The notes: generated from the sequence alone by a model not told the origin. 64,000 bases of DNA from Papio anubis (GCF_008728515.1 NC_044978.1:9988452-10052451), one strand, 5' to 3'; numbered from the stretch's first letter, positions 1 to 12,619 are shown. Made by a program: numbers and translations.

Positions 1-278
1 GTTTATTGGACGTACAGTTGCACATGGCTGGGGAGGCTTCACAATCATGGTGGAAGGTGAAAGGCATAGCTCACATCCTGGCAGACGAGGGAAGACAGCT
101 TGAACAGAAAAAAACTCCCCTTTTTAAAACCATTAGATCTCATGAGACTTACTCACTATCATGAGAACAACACAGGAAAGACCTGCCCCCATGATTTTGT
201 TGCCTCCCACTGGGTTCCTCCCAATACAGATGGGAATTCAAGATGACATTTGGGTGGGGACACAGTCAAACTATATCA
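1..278 (-). mobile_element. MaLR LTR (THE1/MST-type), 3' LTR, cut by window edge
   Basis: Read on the minus strand this is a MaLR long terminal repeat of the THE1/MST group. Hallmarks are the start 'TGATATAGTTTGACTG', the 'ATTTGGGTGGGGACAC' block and the poly-A-site side with 'CAGCCATGTGCAACTG' near the window edge. The LTR boundary is the final 'atatca' at 278. The distal end runs off the window, so the full length and outer target duplication cannot be seen. It joins directly to MaLR internal sequence on its right, so it is the 3' LTR of a minus-strand element. Confidence 0.85.
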
Positions 279-1223
279 TTCCACCTCTGGCACCTCCCAA
301 ATCTCATGTCCTCACATTTCAAAACCAATCATGCCTCTCCAACAGTACCCCAAAGTCTCAACTCATTCCATCCTTAACTCAAATGTCCACAGTCCAAAGT
401 TTCATTTGAGACAAGGCAAGTCCCTTCTGCCTATGAGCCTGTAATATCAAAAGCATGTTAGTTATACTTCCTAGATACAATGGGAGTATAGGCATAGGTA
501 AACACAGCCATTCCAAATGGGAGAATTTGGCCAAAACAAAAGGGCTACAGACCCCATACAAGTCTGAAATCTGGTGGGCAGTCAAATCTTAAAGCTCCAG
601 AATGATGTCCTTTAACTCCATGTCTCACATCCAGGTCACACTGATGCAAGAGGTGGGTTCCCGTGGCCTTGTACAGCTCCTCCCCTATGGTTTTGCAGGG
701 AGGAGCCTACCTCCTGGCTGCTTTCATAGGCTTCCCTTGAGTGTCTGTGGCTTTTCCAGGGGCACAGTGTAAGCTGTTAGTGGATCTATCATTCTGGGGG
801 CTGGAGGACGTGGCCCTCTTCTCACAGCTCCACTAGGCAGTAGGGACTCTGTGTGGTGGGGGTTCTGACCCTACATTTCCCTTTTACAGTGCCCTAGCTG
901 AGGTTTTCCAGGAGGGCCCCACCCCTGCAGCAAACTTCTGCCTGGTCATCCAGGCATTTGCATACATCCTCTGAAATCTAGGCAGAGGTTCTCAAACCCC
1001 AATTGTTGAATTCTGTGCACTTGCAGGTTTGACACCATGTGAAAGCTGCCAAGGCTTGGGGCTTGCACCCTCTGAGCTTGCACCATGTCTCGAGCTCTAT
1101 GTTGACCCCTTACAGCCACAGGTGGAGCAGCTGGGATGCAAGGTCCAAATCCCTAGGCTGCACACAGCACAGGGACCCTGGGCCCAGCCCACGAAACCAC
1201 TTTTTGCTCCTAGATCTCTAGAA
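279..1223 (-). mobile_element. MaLR internal region (THE1/MST-int-like), partial
   Basis: This follows the LTR without a gap and matches the non-coding internal region typical of THE1/MST elements, including the blocks 'cctcccaaatctcatgtcc', 'gagacaaggcaagtccctt' and 'gcccacgaaacca'. A short purine-rich stretch abuts the LTR, as expected for a polypurine-tract remnant. About 940 bp is present, less than the usual internal length of roughly 1.5 kb. It stops abruptly before reaching a proper 5' LTR. There is no intact reading frame; the open frames here are chance frames in old retroelement DNA. Confidence 0.8.
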
Positions 1224-1241
1224 AACACAGCCAAACCATAT

Positions 1242-1243
<2 letters not shown>
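1224..1243 (-). mobile_element. 20-bp remnant of the MaLR 5' LTR
   Basis: The string 'acacagccaaaccatatca' is the reverse complement of the first bases of a THE1/MST LTR, the same terminal motif seen at 260-278. Only this tip of the 5' LTR remains, joined to the internal region. A deletion therefore removed the rest of the LTR and the adjoining internal sequence. Confidence 0.7.

Positions 1244-1282
<39 letters not shown>
1242..1282. repeat. (CA)n microsatellite
   Basis: About 20 uninterrupted CA units directly follow the LTR tip. This run generates the Thr-His repeats in shadow reading frames across it. Confidence 0.97.
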
Positions 1283-1283
<1 letters not shown>

Positions 1284-1284
<1 letters not shown>

Positions 1285-3689
1285 CCATGCACTATAATCA
1301 GGATATATTCTAAAATATGTATCCCCCTTAATGATGGTGATACATTGTAAAAAATGCATTCTTAGACAATTATGTCATTGTGCAAACATCATAGAGTGTA
1401 CTCACACATTCACAGATAATATATGTATTTTTATTTATATAGATTTTTAAAATATGAAAAACCAAACATCTCAACATCATTGCTGAATATCAATCATTTC
1501 TTCTACTTGATCTGCAGTGCCAATATCAAGTGCCATATATCAGGTTGCATGTATGCTCCCTTATACTCTTATGGGACCACCATAGTACATGTGGTCCATC
1601 ATTGACTAAAATATTGTTATATGGTGGAACATTATATGCTTATAAAAACATGCATACACATACCGTTTCTATTATAAGAAAATCGAAGATAAGAGTTTCT
1701 ACCCCAGTTACTCTCTTAATGTATAAATTTACATTCAAATTAAAATGACTGTCATTTGTTCAAAACTATAATTTGAGATTAACCATGTAAACTTAACATA
1801 CCTGATTTGAATGGAGATCAACTAGGAAAAGAATAATCATAAATATTTTTATAAATTGTATTCATATTTTATTGTAATTTTATTCATATACATTATGTGC
1901 CCTATTCAGAGAAAAATCAAATTTGCATTTTTATATTTTGTTATGAGAATTTTTTTCCCATAACAGCAAAATAAAGACAATGGTATAGCAAATTGTTCAT
2001 ATTAGTTAGTTTTAATTTTTTTTGACAGGTATTACACAATCACATTTAATGAACTCATATTCAATAAGAAATAATGTTTAATAGGCTCACATAAAACATT
2101 GTTAACTTTTTATAGTTTCTAATTGTTTTTGTTTTGCTAGAATTTGAGTGAATTAGATTACAGAAGCAGATTCGGAAGAAATTTTTTTTAAATTAGATTT
2201 AAGATTGTACTGTGAATATAGTTACCTAAATATGGAAATGATAAGACTCCAAATTTAAATCCAGTTTTCTTTTTTAAAATACACAAAACTAAGACAATAT
2301 TATTTTATGCTTTTTTAGTTAGGTTAACCAAGTCATTTTGACATTTTGTTATTTTTGTTATATTGACTAGCAACCCCCATAGAATAGTTCAACTAAGATT
2401 CATTTTGCTGTTACGGACAGTTAGAGATAAGAAAACACAAATACTGAGAAGTTTTAAAAGTTTTAAAAGTGCTATTCAATGAGTGTTATTATTTTTCTAT
2501 AATTCACAATTAAATAATACAAAATAGACATTTAAACTGGGTTTTAAAGTGTTTAAAATATCTTCTCTTATCTCTCTTAAAGAAGAATGTGAAAACATTA
2601 AATTCTCTATAAATATTAGTGAAAATGCTTTCTATGCTTTCATTACTTTACTTTGTTAATATTTTGTTTCTGAGGGATCACAGAAGGAGGAGGAAATGAA
2701 TTTAACCTAGTTTTGAATAATGGAAACACCTAGAGAGCAAAGTTTACATCTTAGAAATTATTTAAGCAGCATAGTATATAAAATTTAGAGTTGGTACAAA
2801 TTTTTGAGTTAGTTATAAGTATTACAAATTTGAGACAATTAAAGTGTAATAAAACACAATGATACTACTCACACATTATTACTGAAATAGAAAATTAAAC
2901 GTGTATTGAAGACAAAAAGGAAGAGAAAGCGAGTTTATTCTGCTCACCTATGAACCTTTCGGGTTATGATAGAAAAATGTATTATCATAGAACATTTTAA
3001 AGATTTTTTAGATCTAGAAAGAAAAGTGAGAGACTATGAATAAATGAGGTGTTAGCTGAAGGTCATTTTAACTGTACTAATTTAGAAATATACTAGGAAA
3101 AAAGAATTTTCCATTTCTTAATGAGACACAATATATGCACAGGAGATATGATTAGATATGGTCTGAGATCCTGTTTGGACACCTTCTTAATTATCTTCAA
3201 TAAAAATGAAATTTTAGAAATGAGATTAATTCAACAAATCAATTGATAATGACTAATTAATTGATGTCAGTTATCATTTATAAAGCAGTTTGAAGATGGA
3301 ACATGCTAAGAGTGTTAAGTAGTATTATTAAGATTGTAATGATGAAGAATGTGAATAAAAAATCTGACATGGGGGCCATTTGTATTATGGACATTATAAA
3401 ATATGGCATAGTGTTTCGGAAGAGATGTGCTCTTGTTTCTTAGGTGTCTTTTCCTTTGCTTATACAATAAAGGTGTATTTTCAATTCCCTCTCTTGGGTT
3501 TATTTCTAATGTCAATAGGTTAGTAAAAAGTATATACAGAGCCCTTATTTTATACCAGATATTATTCTGACATTAAGAATTTGGTAGTGAGCAAAATAAG
3601 CCAAACTCTTGCTTTTAAGGAATGTCATTCTGCTGAAAGAAGGAAAACTAAAGAAGCAAGCACAGAAATAAGAATTTCAGAGACCATTT
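1284..3689. other. AT-rich DNA, nothing recognised
   Basis: About 2.4 kb of AT-rich sequence with stops in all frames and no repeat family that I can name with confidence. The last 150 bp before the minisatellite (about 3540-3690) vaguely resembles an ancient LINE-derived repeat, but I cannot assign it. Confidence 0.5.
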
Positions 3690-4307
3690 GGATAAAATGC
3701 GCTAAGACAAATTGATGGAGGGTGTTCGGTGTGTAATATTGGCGAGGATAAATTGATGGAGGGTGTTTGGTGTGTAATATTGGCGAGGATAAATTGATGG
3801 AGGGTGTTTGGTGTGTAGGTAGGGCTCTATATTCAAGGATAAAATGATTGGGGCTATTCTGTGTGTAGGTATGGTTCTATATGGGCTAGGATAAAATGAT
3901 GGAGGGTGTTTGGTGTGTAGTAGGACTGTATATTCAAGGATAAAATGACTGAGTGTGTTCGGTGTGTAGGTAGTCTTTCTAAGGGCTAGGATAATAATAA
4001 TGGAGGGTGTTTGTGTGTAATAGGTTCTATATTCAAGGATAAAATGTGACTGAGGAAACAGTGGGGAATTTGGTGGTTAGGATACACAATGGAGGGAAAT
4101 GGTGGATAGGAGCCCAAGAAATGATTGAGGGTGCTCTGGTGTGTGTGTGACTGCATATTCAAGGATAAAACGAGGGGGAATCGGTGTATAGCCCCCATGG
4201 GCTAGGATAATAATAATGGAGGGTGTTTAGTATGTAGGCAGGGCTCTATATTCAAGGATAAAATGATGGAGGGTGTATGGTGTGTAGTAGGGCTCTATAT
4301 TGGCTGG
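3690..4307. repeat. Minisatellite, about 12 diverged units of 41-52 bp
   Basis: Units begin 'gataaaatgatggagggtg' and continue with 'tttggtgtgtag'. Starts can be placed near 3690, 3746, 3787, 3838, 3890, 3939, 3990, 4039, 4081, 4164, 4206 and 4257. The second and third starts bound a 41-bp unit almost identical to its neighbour. Later units are about 50 bp and their ends alternate between 'tatattcaag' and 'gggctag', giving a dimer period near 100 bp. Units differ by substitutions and small indels, so the array is old, but the adjacent 41-bp copies are a recent duplication. Confidence 0.9.
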
Positions 4308-4649
4308 GTAATCTGGGAAGCTCCTCCGAGCTCTGACAGTAGGCCCGAATAATAAAGAAACAGCCTACTAAGGAGCAAAGAAAGTGACAAATATGAGAAC
4401 TCAAGTCAGGAACAAGCTTGTCAAGTTCAAGACACAAAAACAAATCAAATACAAGTAGAGTGTGCTGAGGACATAGTAGAATATGAAATCAAAGATGTCA
4501 GCAAAGGCATCGGGAATGCATTCTAGTTGGGGTGAGAAGTTATTGGAAGACTCAGAGAGAGCGACTGATCTGACTTTTACTGTGGGTGCTGAATGGAGAA
4601 TGCATTTTGTAGGTGTGTGTTTAACAATGAGAAGTTTTATTTGTTATGG

Positions 4650-4935
4650 TTTTTGTCTTTTTCTAAGAACATTTTTGAGGTATATTTTAAACACAATAAA
4701 ATTCACCCATCGCAAGCGTATACTTCAATAATATTTAGCAACTTTAACAAGCAGCTTAACTATCATTATGCATCTGTTTTCGAACATACTCCCTCACTCC
4801 TCTATGATGCTTCACACTTATTTACAATGAATCCTACCACCATCAGCTCAGACAACCATTAATCTGCTTCCTGTCTCTGTAAATTTGCTTTTCATGAAAG
4901 GAGTTTCATATACCGGGATTCATATTATATTGGTC
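4650..4935 (-). mobile_element. Old L1 (L1M) 3'-end fragment
   Basis: The stretch with 'tttttgaggtatattttaaa', 'acaataaaattcacccat' and 'taatctgcttcctgtctctg' matches the 3' region of ancient mammalian L1 elements, in reverse orientation. It is diverged and has no coding potential. Confidence 0.65.
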
Positions 4936-6004
4936 AAAGAGCTGGAGGCAGCTTATACTAGGAAAACAGTAGGAGAGATAGTGAGAGGGGTTCTGGTTTG
5001 AGATTTGTTTTGGTGGTAGAGCTGACCGGTTCTTCTGTTGAATTCATTGTGGAGTTTGAGGAGAATACAAGGACAAATAAATAATTCTCAGATTGAAAAA
5101 CAATGATATCTGTGATTAGGAAGGTGGTGATCCCATTATGATGACAAAAAATCTTCAAGGAGAAAATATGCATTTGTTTTTGGCATATAGTATTTCAGAC
5201 TTTTATTAAATATTAAACTATAGATATAAAATAGGCAGTAGGGGATAATAAATCTGGGAGTCGTCAGAGGACCGGTGTTTAAACTGCAGGCGTGTATGAG
5301 ATTACCTAGTGAGATATGAGAGAGTGAGACTGAGACAGAGAAAGAAAGAGAGCATCAAGTCCCTGGAAACACTAACAGCCCAGCATATATAATTTGCAGA
5401 GCCCACTACTAAATAAAAATGCAGCCCGTTTCAAAACAAATTTCTAGAAACTTCAATAACCTCCAGGTCCTAATCCAGCATGTAAGGAGTTTAGAAGCCG
5501 TCACTCTTTTGTGACAAGTAAAACCACACAAACTAAAAAAAGTCGACAACTCTTCTAAGATGCATCGTAGAAGTGAGCTCACAACTAAGAGGACAGATAA
5601 GTGGATACAGGGACTCACAATGTTCTGTAGTAGAAACCCAGGAATGGAAATCTCTTGGGAACCAGTGTCAGGTTGGAAAATCTGAAAGTAATCGATGAAT
5701 TGCTCGAGGCTAGTGTGAACAAGTCAGGGATTCAAAAACTTCAGGGAAACTCAGTCATAGGGAGGTTCTCCTACTTTTGTGAATTTCACCTTCAGGAAAT
5801 CTACCAGGTATCACTGTCACCCCTTAAGTTTCCGGGGAAGGGGAAAGGTAACCGTTTTAAAATTCAACAGAGTAATCTCTTCTTTTGAGCAAAGCCTGCT
5901 CTCAGGAAAATAATATTTCACTAGAGCTTAACTTGCTGGGATTATGTTAGAGCCCAGTAGATCTAGGTAGAAGGAAATATCCAACTCTAGTAGTTTCTTT
6001 TACC
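4936..6004. other. Unassigned sequence
   Basis: No gene is visible. A stretch around 5389-5465 resembles an ancient mammalian repeat that I cannot name; similar wording recurs near 12195-12310 on the far side of the L1M. Purine-rich runs occur at about 5320-5352. Confidence 0.4.
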
Positions 6005-6066
6005 CAGGACATTATGCCTGACTTTCAACAAAAAACTTTTAAAAGGCAGAAACAAACTTTAAAGAC

Positions 6067-6290
6067 ATGGGCATATCACCTGACGTTGGTAGTTCGAGAC
6101 CAGCCTGACCATCAAGGTGAAACCCCATCTCTAATAAAAATTCAAAAATTAGCCAGGCATGGTGGTGCCCGCCTGTAGTCCCAGCTACTCTGTAGGCTGA
6201 GACAGGAGAACTGCAGTGAGCTGACATTGCGCCACTGCACTCCAGCCTGGGTGATGGAGCAAGACTTGGTCTCAGAAAAAAAAAAAAAAA
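6067..6290 (+). mobile_element. 5'-truncated Alu with internal deletion, nested in L1M
   Basis: It begins within the left monomer ('gggcatatcacctgacg') and has the middle linker, 'ccagctactctgtaggctga' and a poly-A tail at about 6276-6291. The right monomer lacks about 25 bp, because 'gacaggagaactgcagtgag' joins sequence normally separated by the 'cttgaacccgggaggcggagg' segment. L1 ORF1-region sequence lies on both sides. Confidence 0.9.
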
Positions 6291-6817
6291 AGGAAAAGAA
6301 AAGCAAAGCATCAGAACTAGAGTCAGGTCAGGAACATTGGAATTTTCAGAACAGAATAAAAAAAACTATGATATAATATACTAAAGCTTTTAATGAGAAA
6401 AGTGTACAATATGCAAGAATAAGCAGAAACTGTAAGCAGGGAGATGGAAATTCTAAGTAAAAATTAAATGCTAGCAATACTGTAATAGAAATGAAGACTG
6501 CTTTTGGCTTTCGGTGGATGTTTTAGTGGACTGGACACGACTGAGGAAAAAATATCTGAGTTTAAGGATACAGCAGTGAAAATTTCCAAAACTGCAAAGA
6601 AAAGAGAAAAAAGGTAGGAAAAAAAAACCAAAAAACAAAAAAACAGAACAAAATATCCAAGAACTCTGGGATAGCTACAAAAAGTATAATACATGTACAA
6701 TGAAAATCCTGGAAGGAGAAAAAAGAAAGGAAAAGAAGTGTTCTCTGAAGCAATAATTACTGATATTTTCCCCCAAAATTAATGTCATACACCAAACCAC
6801 AGACCCAGAAACCTCAA

Positions 6818-6842
6818 AAAAAAAAAAAAAAAAAAAAAAAAA
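6818..6842. repeat. Poly-A run within L1M ORF1
   Basis: About 25 A residues interrupt the old L1 ORF1 remnant. It encodes a lysine run in one shadow frame and is a simple-repeat expansion. Confidence 0.9.
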
Positions 6843-7673
6843 GCAAAAAATGTAAATGCCAAAAACCCCACAATACTACACTTAGTAGCATATTCAAATT
6901 TCAGAAGATCAAAGCTCAGTCAAAAATCTTGAAAGAAGCCAGAGGGGGGAAAAAGCACCATGAACATAGAAAGGAAAATATTAGTATTACATCTGACTTC
7001 TCTTCAGAAATCCTGCAAACAAGAAGAGAGTGGAGTCAGATGTTTAAAGCAGTAAGAGAAAGAAACTACACCAACCTAGAATTCTATACTGTACAAATTA
7101 TTTTTCAGAAATAAAGAAGCAATTATTTCTTAGACAAAAATTGAGGAAATGTGTTGCAAGTAGAACTATTGTTCAACAAGACTTAAAAGAAGTTCTTCGT
7201 GAAGAAATAATATAGATCCATAAACTGATTCTACATAAACAAGGAAAGAGCATCAGAAAATGAGTGAATGAAGGTAAAAGAAACCTTTTATTTTTCTTAT
7301 TATTATCTAATAAATCAGTTATCAGTTAATCAGATAAAATTTTTTTCAAGATAATAATAGCAATAATATATGCTTGCTTACCTGTATGTATATATATATG
7401 CTCATGTCTAAGTGAAATGATTGACAGCAATGATACGAGGAACAGAAGAATGGAACTGGGTATATTTTATTCTTATGAAGTACTTGTATTACCAGGGAAG
7501 CTGAGTAATGTTATTGGAAACTGATTAGTTGTAAATGTGTATTCCAAGCTCTAGGGAAAGCACTAAAAAAGTGAAAAATAAACACACAAAGACAAAATTT
7601 TTAAAAAAATGGATATGATAGGAAAGAAGAGAAAATGGAATAATAAAATGTTCAGTTGAAAATCAGAAAAGGT

Positions 7674-7980
7674 GGCCGGGCGCGGTGACTCACGCCTGTA
7701 ATCCCAGCACTTTGGGAGGCCGAGGTGGGCGGATCACGAGGTCAGGAGATCGAGACCGTCCTGGCTAACACAGTGAAACCCAGTCTCTACTAAAAATACA
7801 AAAAACTAGCCGGGCGTGGTAGCGGCGCCTGTAGTCCCAGCTACTCGGGAGGCTGAGGCAGGAGAATGGCGGGAACCCCGGAGGCGGAGCTTGCAGTGAG
7901 CTGAGGTCCGGCCACTGCACTCCAGCCTGGGCGACAGAGTGAGACTCCGTCTCAAAAACAAAAACAAAACAAACAAAAAA
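7674..7980 (+). mobile_element. AluY, Old World monkey AluYR-like, full length
   Basis: Full-length young Alu beginning 'ggccgggcgcggtgactcac' and ending in an A-rich tail of (CAAAA)-type. It has the AluY character 'gaggtcaggagatcgagacc'. The linker reads 'aaaaaactagccgggcg' and the right arm reads 'gtccggccactgcactcc'; both are, from what I know of the family, typical of cercopithecid AluYR copies rather than human AluY. An imperfect target duplication, 'aaatcagaaaag' before and 'aaatcacgaaaag' after, supports its insertion into the L1M. Confidence 0.93.
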
Positions 7981-10900
7981 TCACGAAAAGCAGAAAATGT
8001 GTGGAAGATATAAACAGGAACAAAGAACAAGATCAGCAAATAGAAAACAGTAATAAATATGGTAGATATTAATCCAAACTCATCAATAATCACCTTAAAC
8101 TTTGATTAAAAGACGTTGTCAGAGTGGATCATAAAACAGGACTCAACTACATATTTTCTACAAAACCTCCATTATATAAGAATACATATAAATTAGAAGT
8201 AAATGAAGAAAGAAATAGCATGCCAACACCAATAAAAACGGAAGTGCCTATATTAATTTCAGAAAGAGCAGACAGATTCTGAGCAAGAAAAGTTACCAGC
8301 CATAAAGAGGAGCATTACCTGATGATAAAGGGATCGATTTTTCATGAAGACATAACAATCCTTAACATACAGGTACCTAACAATAGAGGTTCAAAATATG
8401 TGAAGCAAAAACGGATAGAACTGCAAAGAGAAATACATGAATCCACTGTTATAGTTACAGACGATAGCATACCTCTTATCAGAAATAGATGCAGTAGGAA
8501 GGAAATAAACTGGGACATAGCTGTATTCAATAGCACCATCAGCTAACTGGATATCATTCATATCTATAGACTACATTATCAAACAAAATAATACACATTC
8601 TTCCCTAGTTCACATAGAATATTCAACAAGATACACCACACTGAGGACCAGAAAACACACCCAACAAATGTAAAATAGAAATTATATACCATCTGCTCTC
8701 AGACCAAAATATAACTAACAGGAAATCAGTAACAGAAAGTGACTTGAAGATTCCAAAATACTTGCAGATTACACAACACACTTTTAAATGATGTATGGGA
8801 CAAATAAGAAATCTCAAGATCAATATAAAAATATTTTGAACTAAATTAAAATGAAAATGCAACTTATCAAAAGTTGTGATATGTAGTGAAAGCAGTGCTT
8901 AATGGGAAATTTATAGCATTGAATGCATTAATTAGAAAAGAAGAAAGATCCAAACCCAATAATCTAAGATACTGCTTTAGAAAATTTGGAAAAGAAGAGC
9001 AAGTTTAATTTAAAGTAAGCAGAAGAAAAGACATATGAAAATCAGAGCAGAGGTTAGTGGAATTGTGAAGAGGAAATCGAGAAAATCAACAGTCAAAACC
9101 TCATTCTTCAAAAAAGACCAATAAAATCAATAAGCCAAGGCTTACTGAGAAACAAATGTTGGAGGAGGCCAATTACTAATATCAGAAATAAAAGATAAAT
9201 TATTACTGCAGATGCCGTGGACATAAAAAGGATAATAAAGAAATACTATGAACAATTCTCTGCCAATCAACGTGATAACCTGGATGAAATGGACCAATTC
9301 CTTGAAAGACACAATCTGCCAAAACTCACACAACAAGGAATAAACATCTGAATAGGCCTGTATCTATTAAGAAATTGAATTAATAACTTGTAAACTTCCA
9401 AAAGAGAAAACACCGGGCCTTGCTGGATTCACTGGTGATTTCTACTGAACATAAACTACACCAATTTTCCACAGTTTCCCCCAGAAGATAGAAGGAGAAA
9501 GCATACTTTCTAACTCATGCTATGAGGCAAACGTCATCCATCACCTTATACTAAAACTAGACAAAAATATTGCAAGAATAGAAAACTACAGACCAATATC
9601 TCTCATAAACATGGATGTAAAAATCTTCAATGAAATAGTAACTAATTGAATCCAACAAATGTATAAAATGAATATTCACCATGTCAAAGTGAAATTTATT
9701 CCAGGTATGCAAGACTGATTCAACATATGAAAATCAATTAATGTAATCCATCGTATCTATAGACTAATGAAGAAAAAAATCACATGATTATATCAATATA
9801 CAAAAAGAATTTGACAAAATTCAAAACGGTTTATGATGAAAACTCTCCTCAAACTAGGATTAGAGAAGAATATCCTCAAATTGACAAAGAATATCTGCTA
9901 AAGACCTATAGCTAATACCATACTTGATGAAAAGCTCTAAATTTTCCTGCTAAGTCAAGAACAAGACAAGGATTTCCTTTCTTATCCCTGATTGTTAACA
10001 TTGTACGATAAATTCTAGAAAATGCATAAGGCAACAAAAGGAAACAAAAAGAATACATATTGGAAAAATGTATAAAACTGTAATCATTTGCAGATGACAT
10101 GATTGTCTGTATAGAAAATCTTAAAGAATGGATAAAAATCATGGCACTAAAAAGCAATTATAGCTAGGTGGTAGGATACACAGTTAATATACAAAAGTCA
10201 ATTTGTTTCCTCTATACCAGCAATAAACAAGTAGAATTTAAAATTACAAACATAGTATTACTTATTTACATTAGCATCCCCAAAAATAAAATACTTAGGC
10301 ATAAATCTAAAAAATATAGACAAGAAAATCTGTACAGAATAACTATAAAAATCTGAGGAAAAATATCTAAGAACTTCATAGATGAAGAAATATTCTATAT
10401 CGTACAATAGGAAGATATATTGTAAAGATGTCAATTCTTCCCAATTCGATGTATAAGTTCAACACAATCCCAATAGAAATATCAATCAGTTATCTTGTAG
10501 ATATCATCAAATTCTTTCTAGTGTTTATATGGTGCATGAAAAGTCACAGAAAAGCCAACTCAATGTTGAAGTATAAGAAGAAAGTTGAAGAATTAATACC
10601 ACCTGACTTCAAGAGTTGTTATAAGCTACAATAATACAATAATTAAGATGGTGTGATTTTGGCTAATGAATAGACAAATAGATAAATGAAACAGAATAGA
10701 GAGCTCAGAAACTGATCCATATAAGCAACTGATCTTTGAGAAAGGTGCAACAGCAAGACAAAGGAGAAAAGATCGTCTTTTTAACAAATGGTTCTGGAAC
10801 CGTTTAGCACATACATGACAACACACAAATATAGGCCCAGACTTTACATCTCTGACAAAACTTAACTCAAAATGGATCACAGCCTAAATGTAAAATGCAC

Positions 10901-12194
10901 AACTATAAACCTCATTAAAAATAATATAGGAAAAAATCTAGTTCACTTTGAGTATGGTGGTAACTTTTTAGATACAACACCAAAGGAATGATCTATGAAA
11001 GAAATAATTAGTTGTGTTTCTTTGAAATTTAAAACTTCACTTCTGTAAACAAACAAACAAACAAACAAAAAACTGTCAAGAGGATGAGAAGACAAGCTAC
11101 AGATGGGGTGAAAATGTTTGTGAAAAATATGTCTAATAATGGACCATTGTCCAAATATGCAAATAAGCCTTAAAACTAAGCAATAAGAAAATGAACAATC
11201 CAATTTTAAAATGGGCAAAAGACCTGAATAGACCACTCACTAAAGAAGATAAACAGATGGTGAATAAACATATGAAAAGATGTTCAACATTGTATATCAA
11301 TAGGGAATGGCAAAGTAAAAAAATAATGAAATACTACTACAAACCTATTAGAATCCAAAATACTGACAACATCACATGCTGACAAGGATGTGAAGCAACC
11401 AGAACTCTCATTCATTCCTGGTTGCAGCAAAACGGTACAACCACTTGGAAGATAATTTGGCAGTTTCTTATAAAACTGAACATACTGTTACTATATGATC
11501 TAGCAATTGTATTTCTTGTTGTTTATGAAAATGAATTGAAAACTTATGTACATATAAAAACTTGCATGAGTGTTTATACATGATTTTTCATAATTGCCAA
11601 AACTTTGGAGCAAACAATATATTCTACAGTTGGTAAGTGAATAAAGAAACTACTGTACAACCAGACAATAAAATATTTTTCAACACTGAAAAGAAATGAG
11701 CTATCAACAGGAAAAGACAGAGAAATATTAAATACATAATGCTAAGTAAAAGAAGCCAATCTGAAAAGGTTACATCCCTGTATGAGTATACAACTATGTG
11801 ACACTCTGGGAAAGGCAAAAGTGTGGAGACAAAAGGATTGGTGGTTACCAGGGGCTGGTGGAGGGAGAGACAAATAGGTGGAATACCTAGGATTTTTAGG
11901 GCAGTGAAGCTACTCTATATGATGCTACAATGGTAGATACATGTCATACTACATTTGTCCACAAACCATAGAATGTACAACCACCAAGAATGAGCCCCAA
12001 TGTAAACTTTGATGTGTCAATGTAGGTTCACTGATTGTAACAAAGGTACCTCTGTGCTGGGACCCAATGATAATGGGGGAGACTGTAGTGGCAAGTGGGT
12101 GCAGGGAGGGATATATGGAAACTTCTATACTTTCTGCTTAGTTTTGCTGTGAAGCTAACATGGCTTTAACAACTAACATGTATTAATTTTTTTA

Positions 12195-12369
12195 ATTACT
12201 GAGAACTTTAAGAAGGCAGCAGCAGAGAATTAAATGTAGCGTAAGACTCTTAAGTAGGAAGCTCTGTAACACTGCACAGGTGACACACCCATGAAATCAG
12301 TCCTAAGGTTGGGGGAAAAGAAGACATCAAAGGAAACTGTGTCTTAGAGAAACTTAAAGAAACGAAGAT
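12195..12369. other. Unnamed ancient repeat-like segment
   Basis: A short stretch with 'gcacaggtgacacacccatg' resembles a common ancient mammalian repeat seen also around 5389-5465. I cannot name the family or set its limits. Confidence 0.3.
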
Positions 12370-12579
12370 CTTATGAACCTCCCAAAATTGAGATGCTGAA
12401 GGCCTAGGTCCCAAAGTCACTTATCTTTGGAAATAGGACCTTTCAAGATGTAAGTAAGTGTGCAGCATCACCAAGCTTGAATGATGTCAGTAAGTGTGAA
12501 AGAAGTTACCAAGCATCACCAAGCTTGAATGTGATAGAACTGATGTCCTTATGAGGAGGGGTCACCAGAGATCTCTCTT

Positions 12580-12619
<40 letters not shown>

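Larger units (their letters stand above)
6005..12190 (+). mobile_element. Long old L1 (L1MA/MB/MC-type): ORF1, ORF2 and 3' end, with two nested Alus
   Basis: This is a nearly complete but dead LINE-1. The ORF1 region is recognisable from about 6298 to 7200, with phrases such as 'ccaagaactctgggatagct' and 'cttctcttcagaaatcctgc'. The inter-ORF and early ORF2 region resumes after the nested Alu at about 7990. ORF2 reverse-transcriptase sequence runs through about 11600 and retains a FADD catalytic-type motif (codons at 10087-10098). The 3' UTR ends near 12190 with the 'gatgtgtcaatgtaggttca' block of L1M 3' ends. Frames are broken many times. An A-rich run at 6818-6842 has expanded inside ORF1. 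The 5' boundary near 6005 is uncertain. Confidence 0.85.

Noticed and set aside
1242..1282. Thr-His repeat protein
   Set aside because: Translation of a CA microsatellite.
3690..4307. Regular repeats resembling a CRISPR array
   Set aside because: Units are tandem with no unique spacers, unit length varies by indels, there are no cas-like genes, and the surrounding DNA is primate.
6782..7114. 110-codon lysine-rich open frame
   Set aside because: It is a piece of the old L1 ORF1 plus an expanded poly-A run. Flanking stops and frameshifts show it is dead.
10087..10098. Intact FADD reverse-transcriptase motif as a sign of an active L1
   Set aside because: The surrounding ORF2 is broken by many stops and frameshifts, and the element is an old L1M subfamily.
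5389..12310. One ancient repeat split by the L1M insertion
   Set aside because: Similar text occurs on both sides, but the two pieces seem to overlap rather than abut and the family could not be named. The split-copy idea is not supported well enough.
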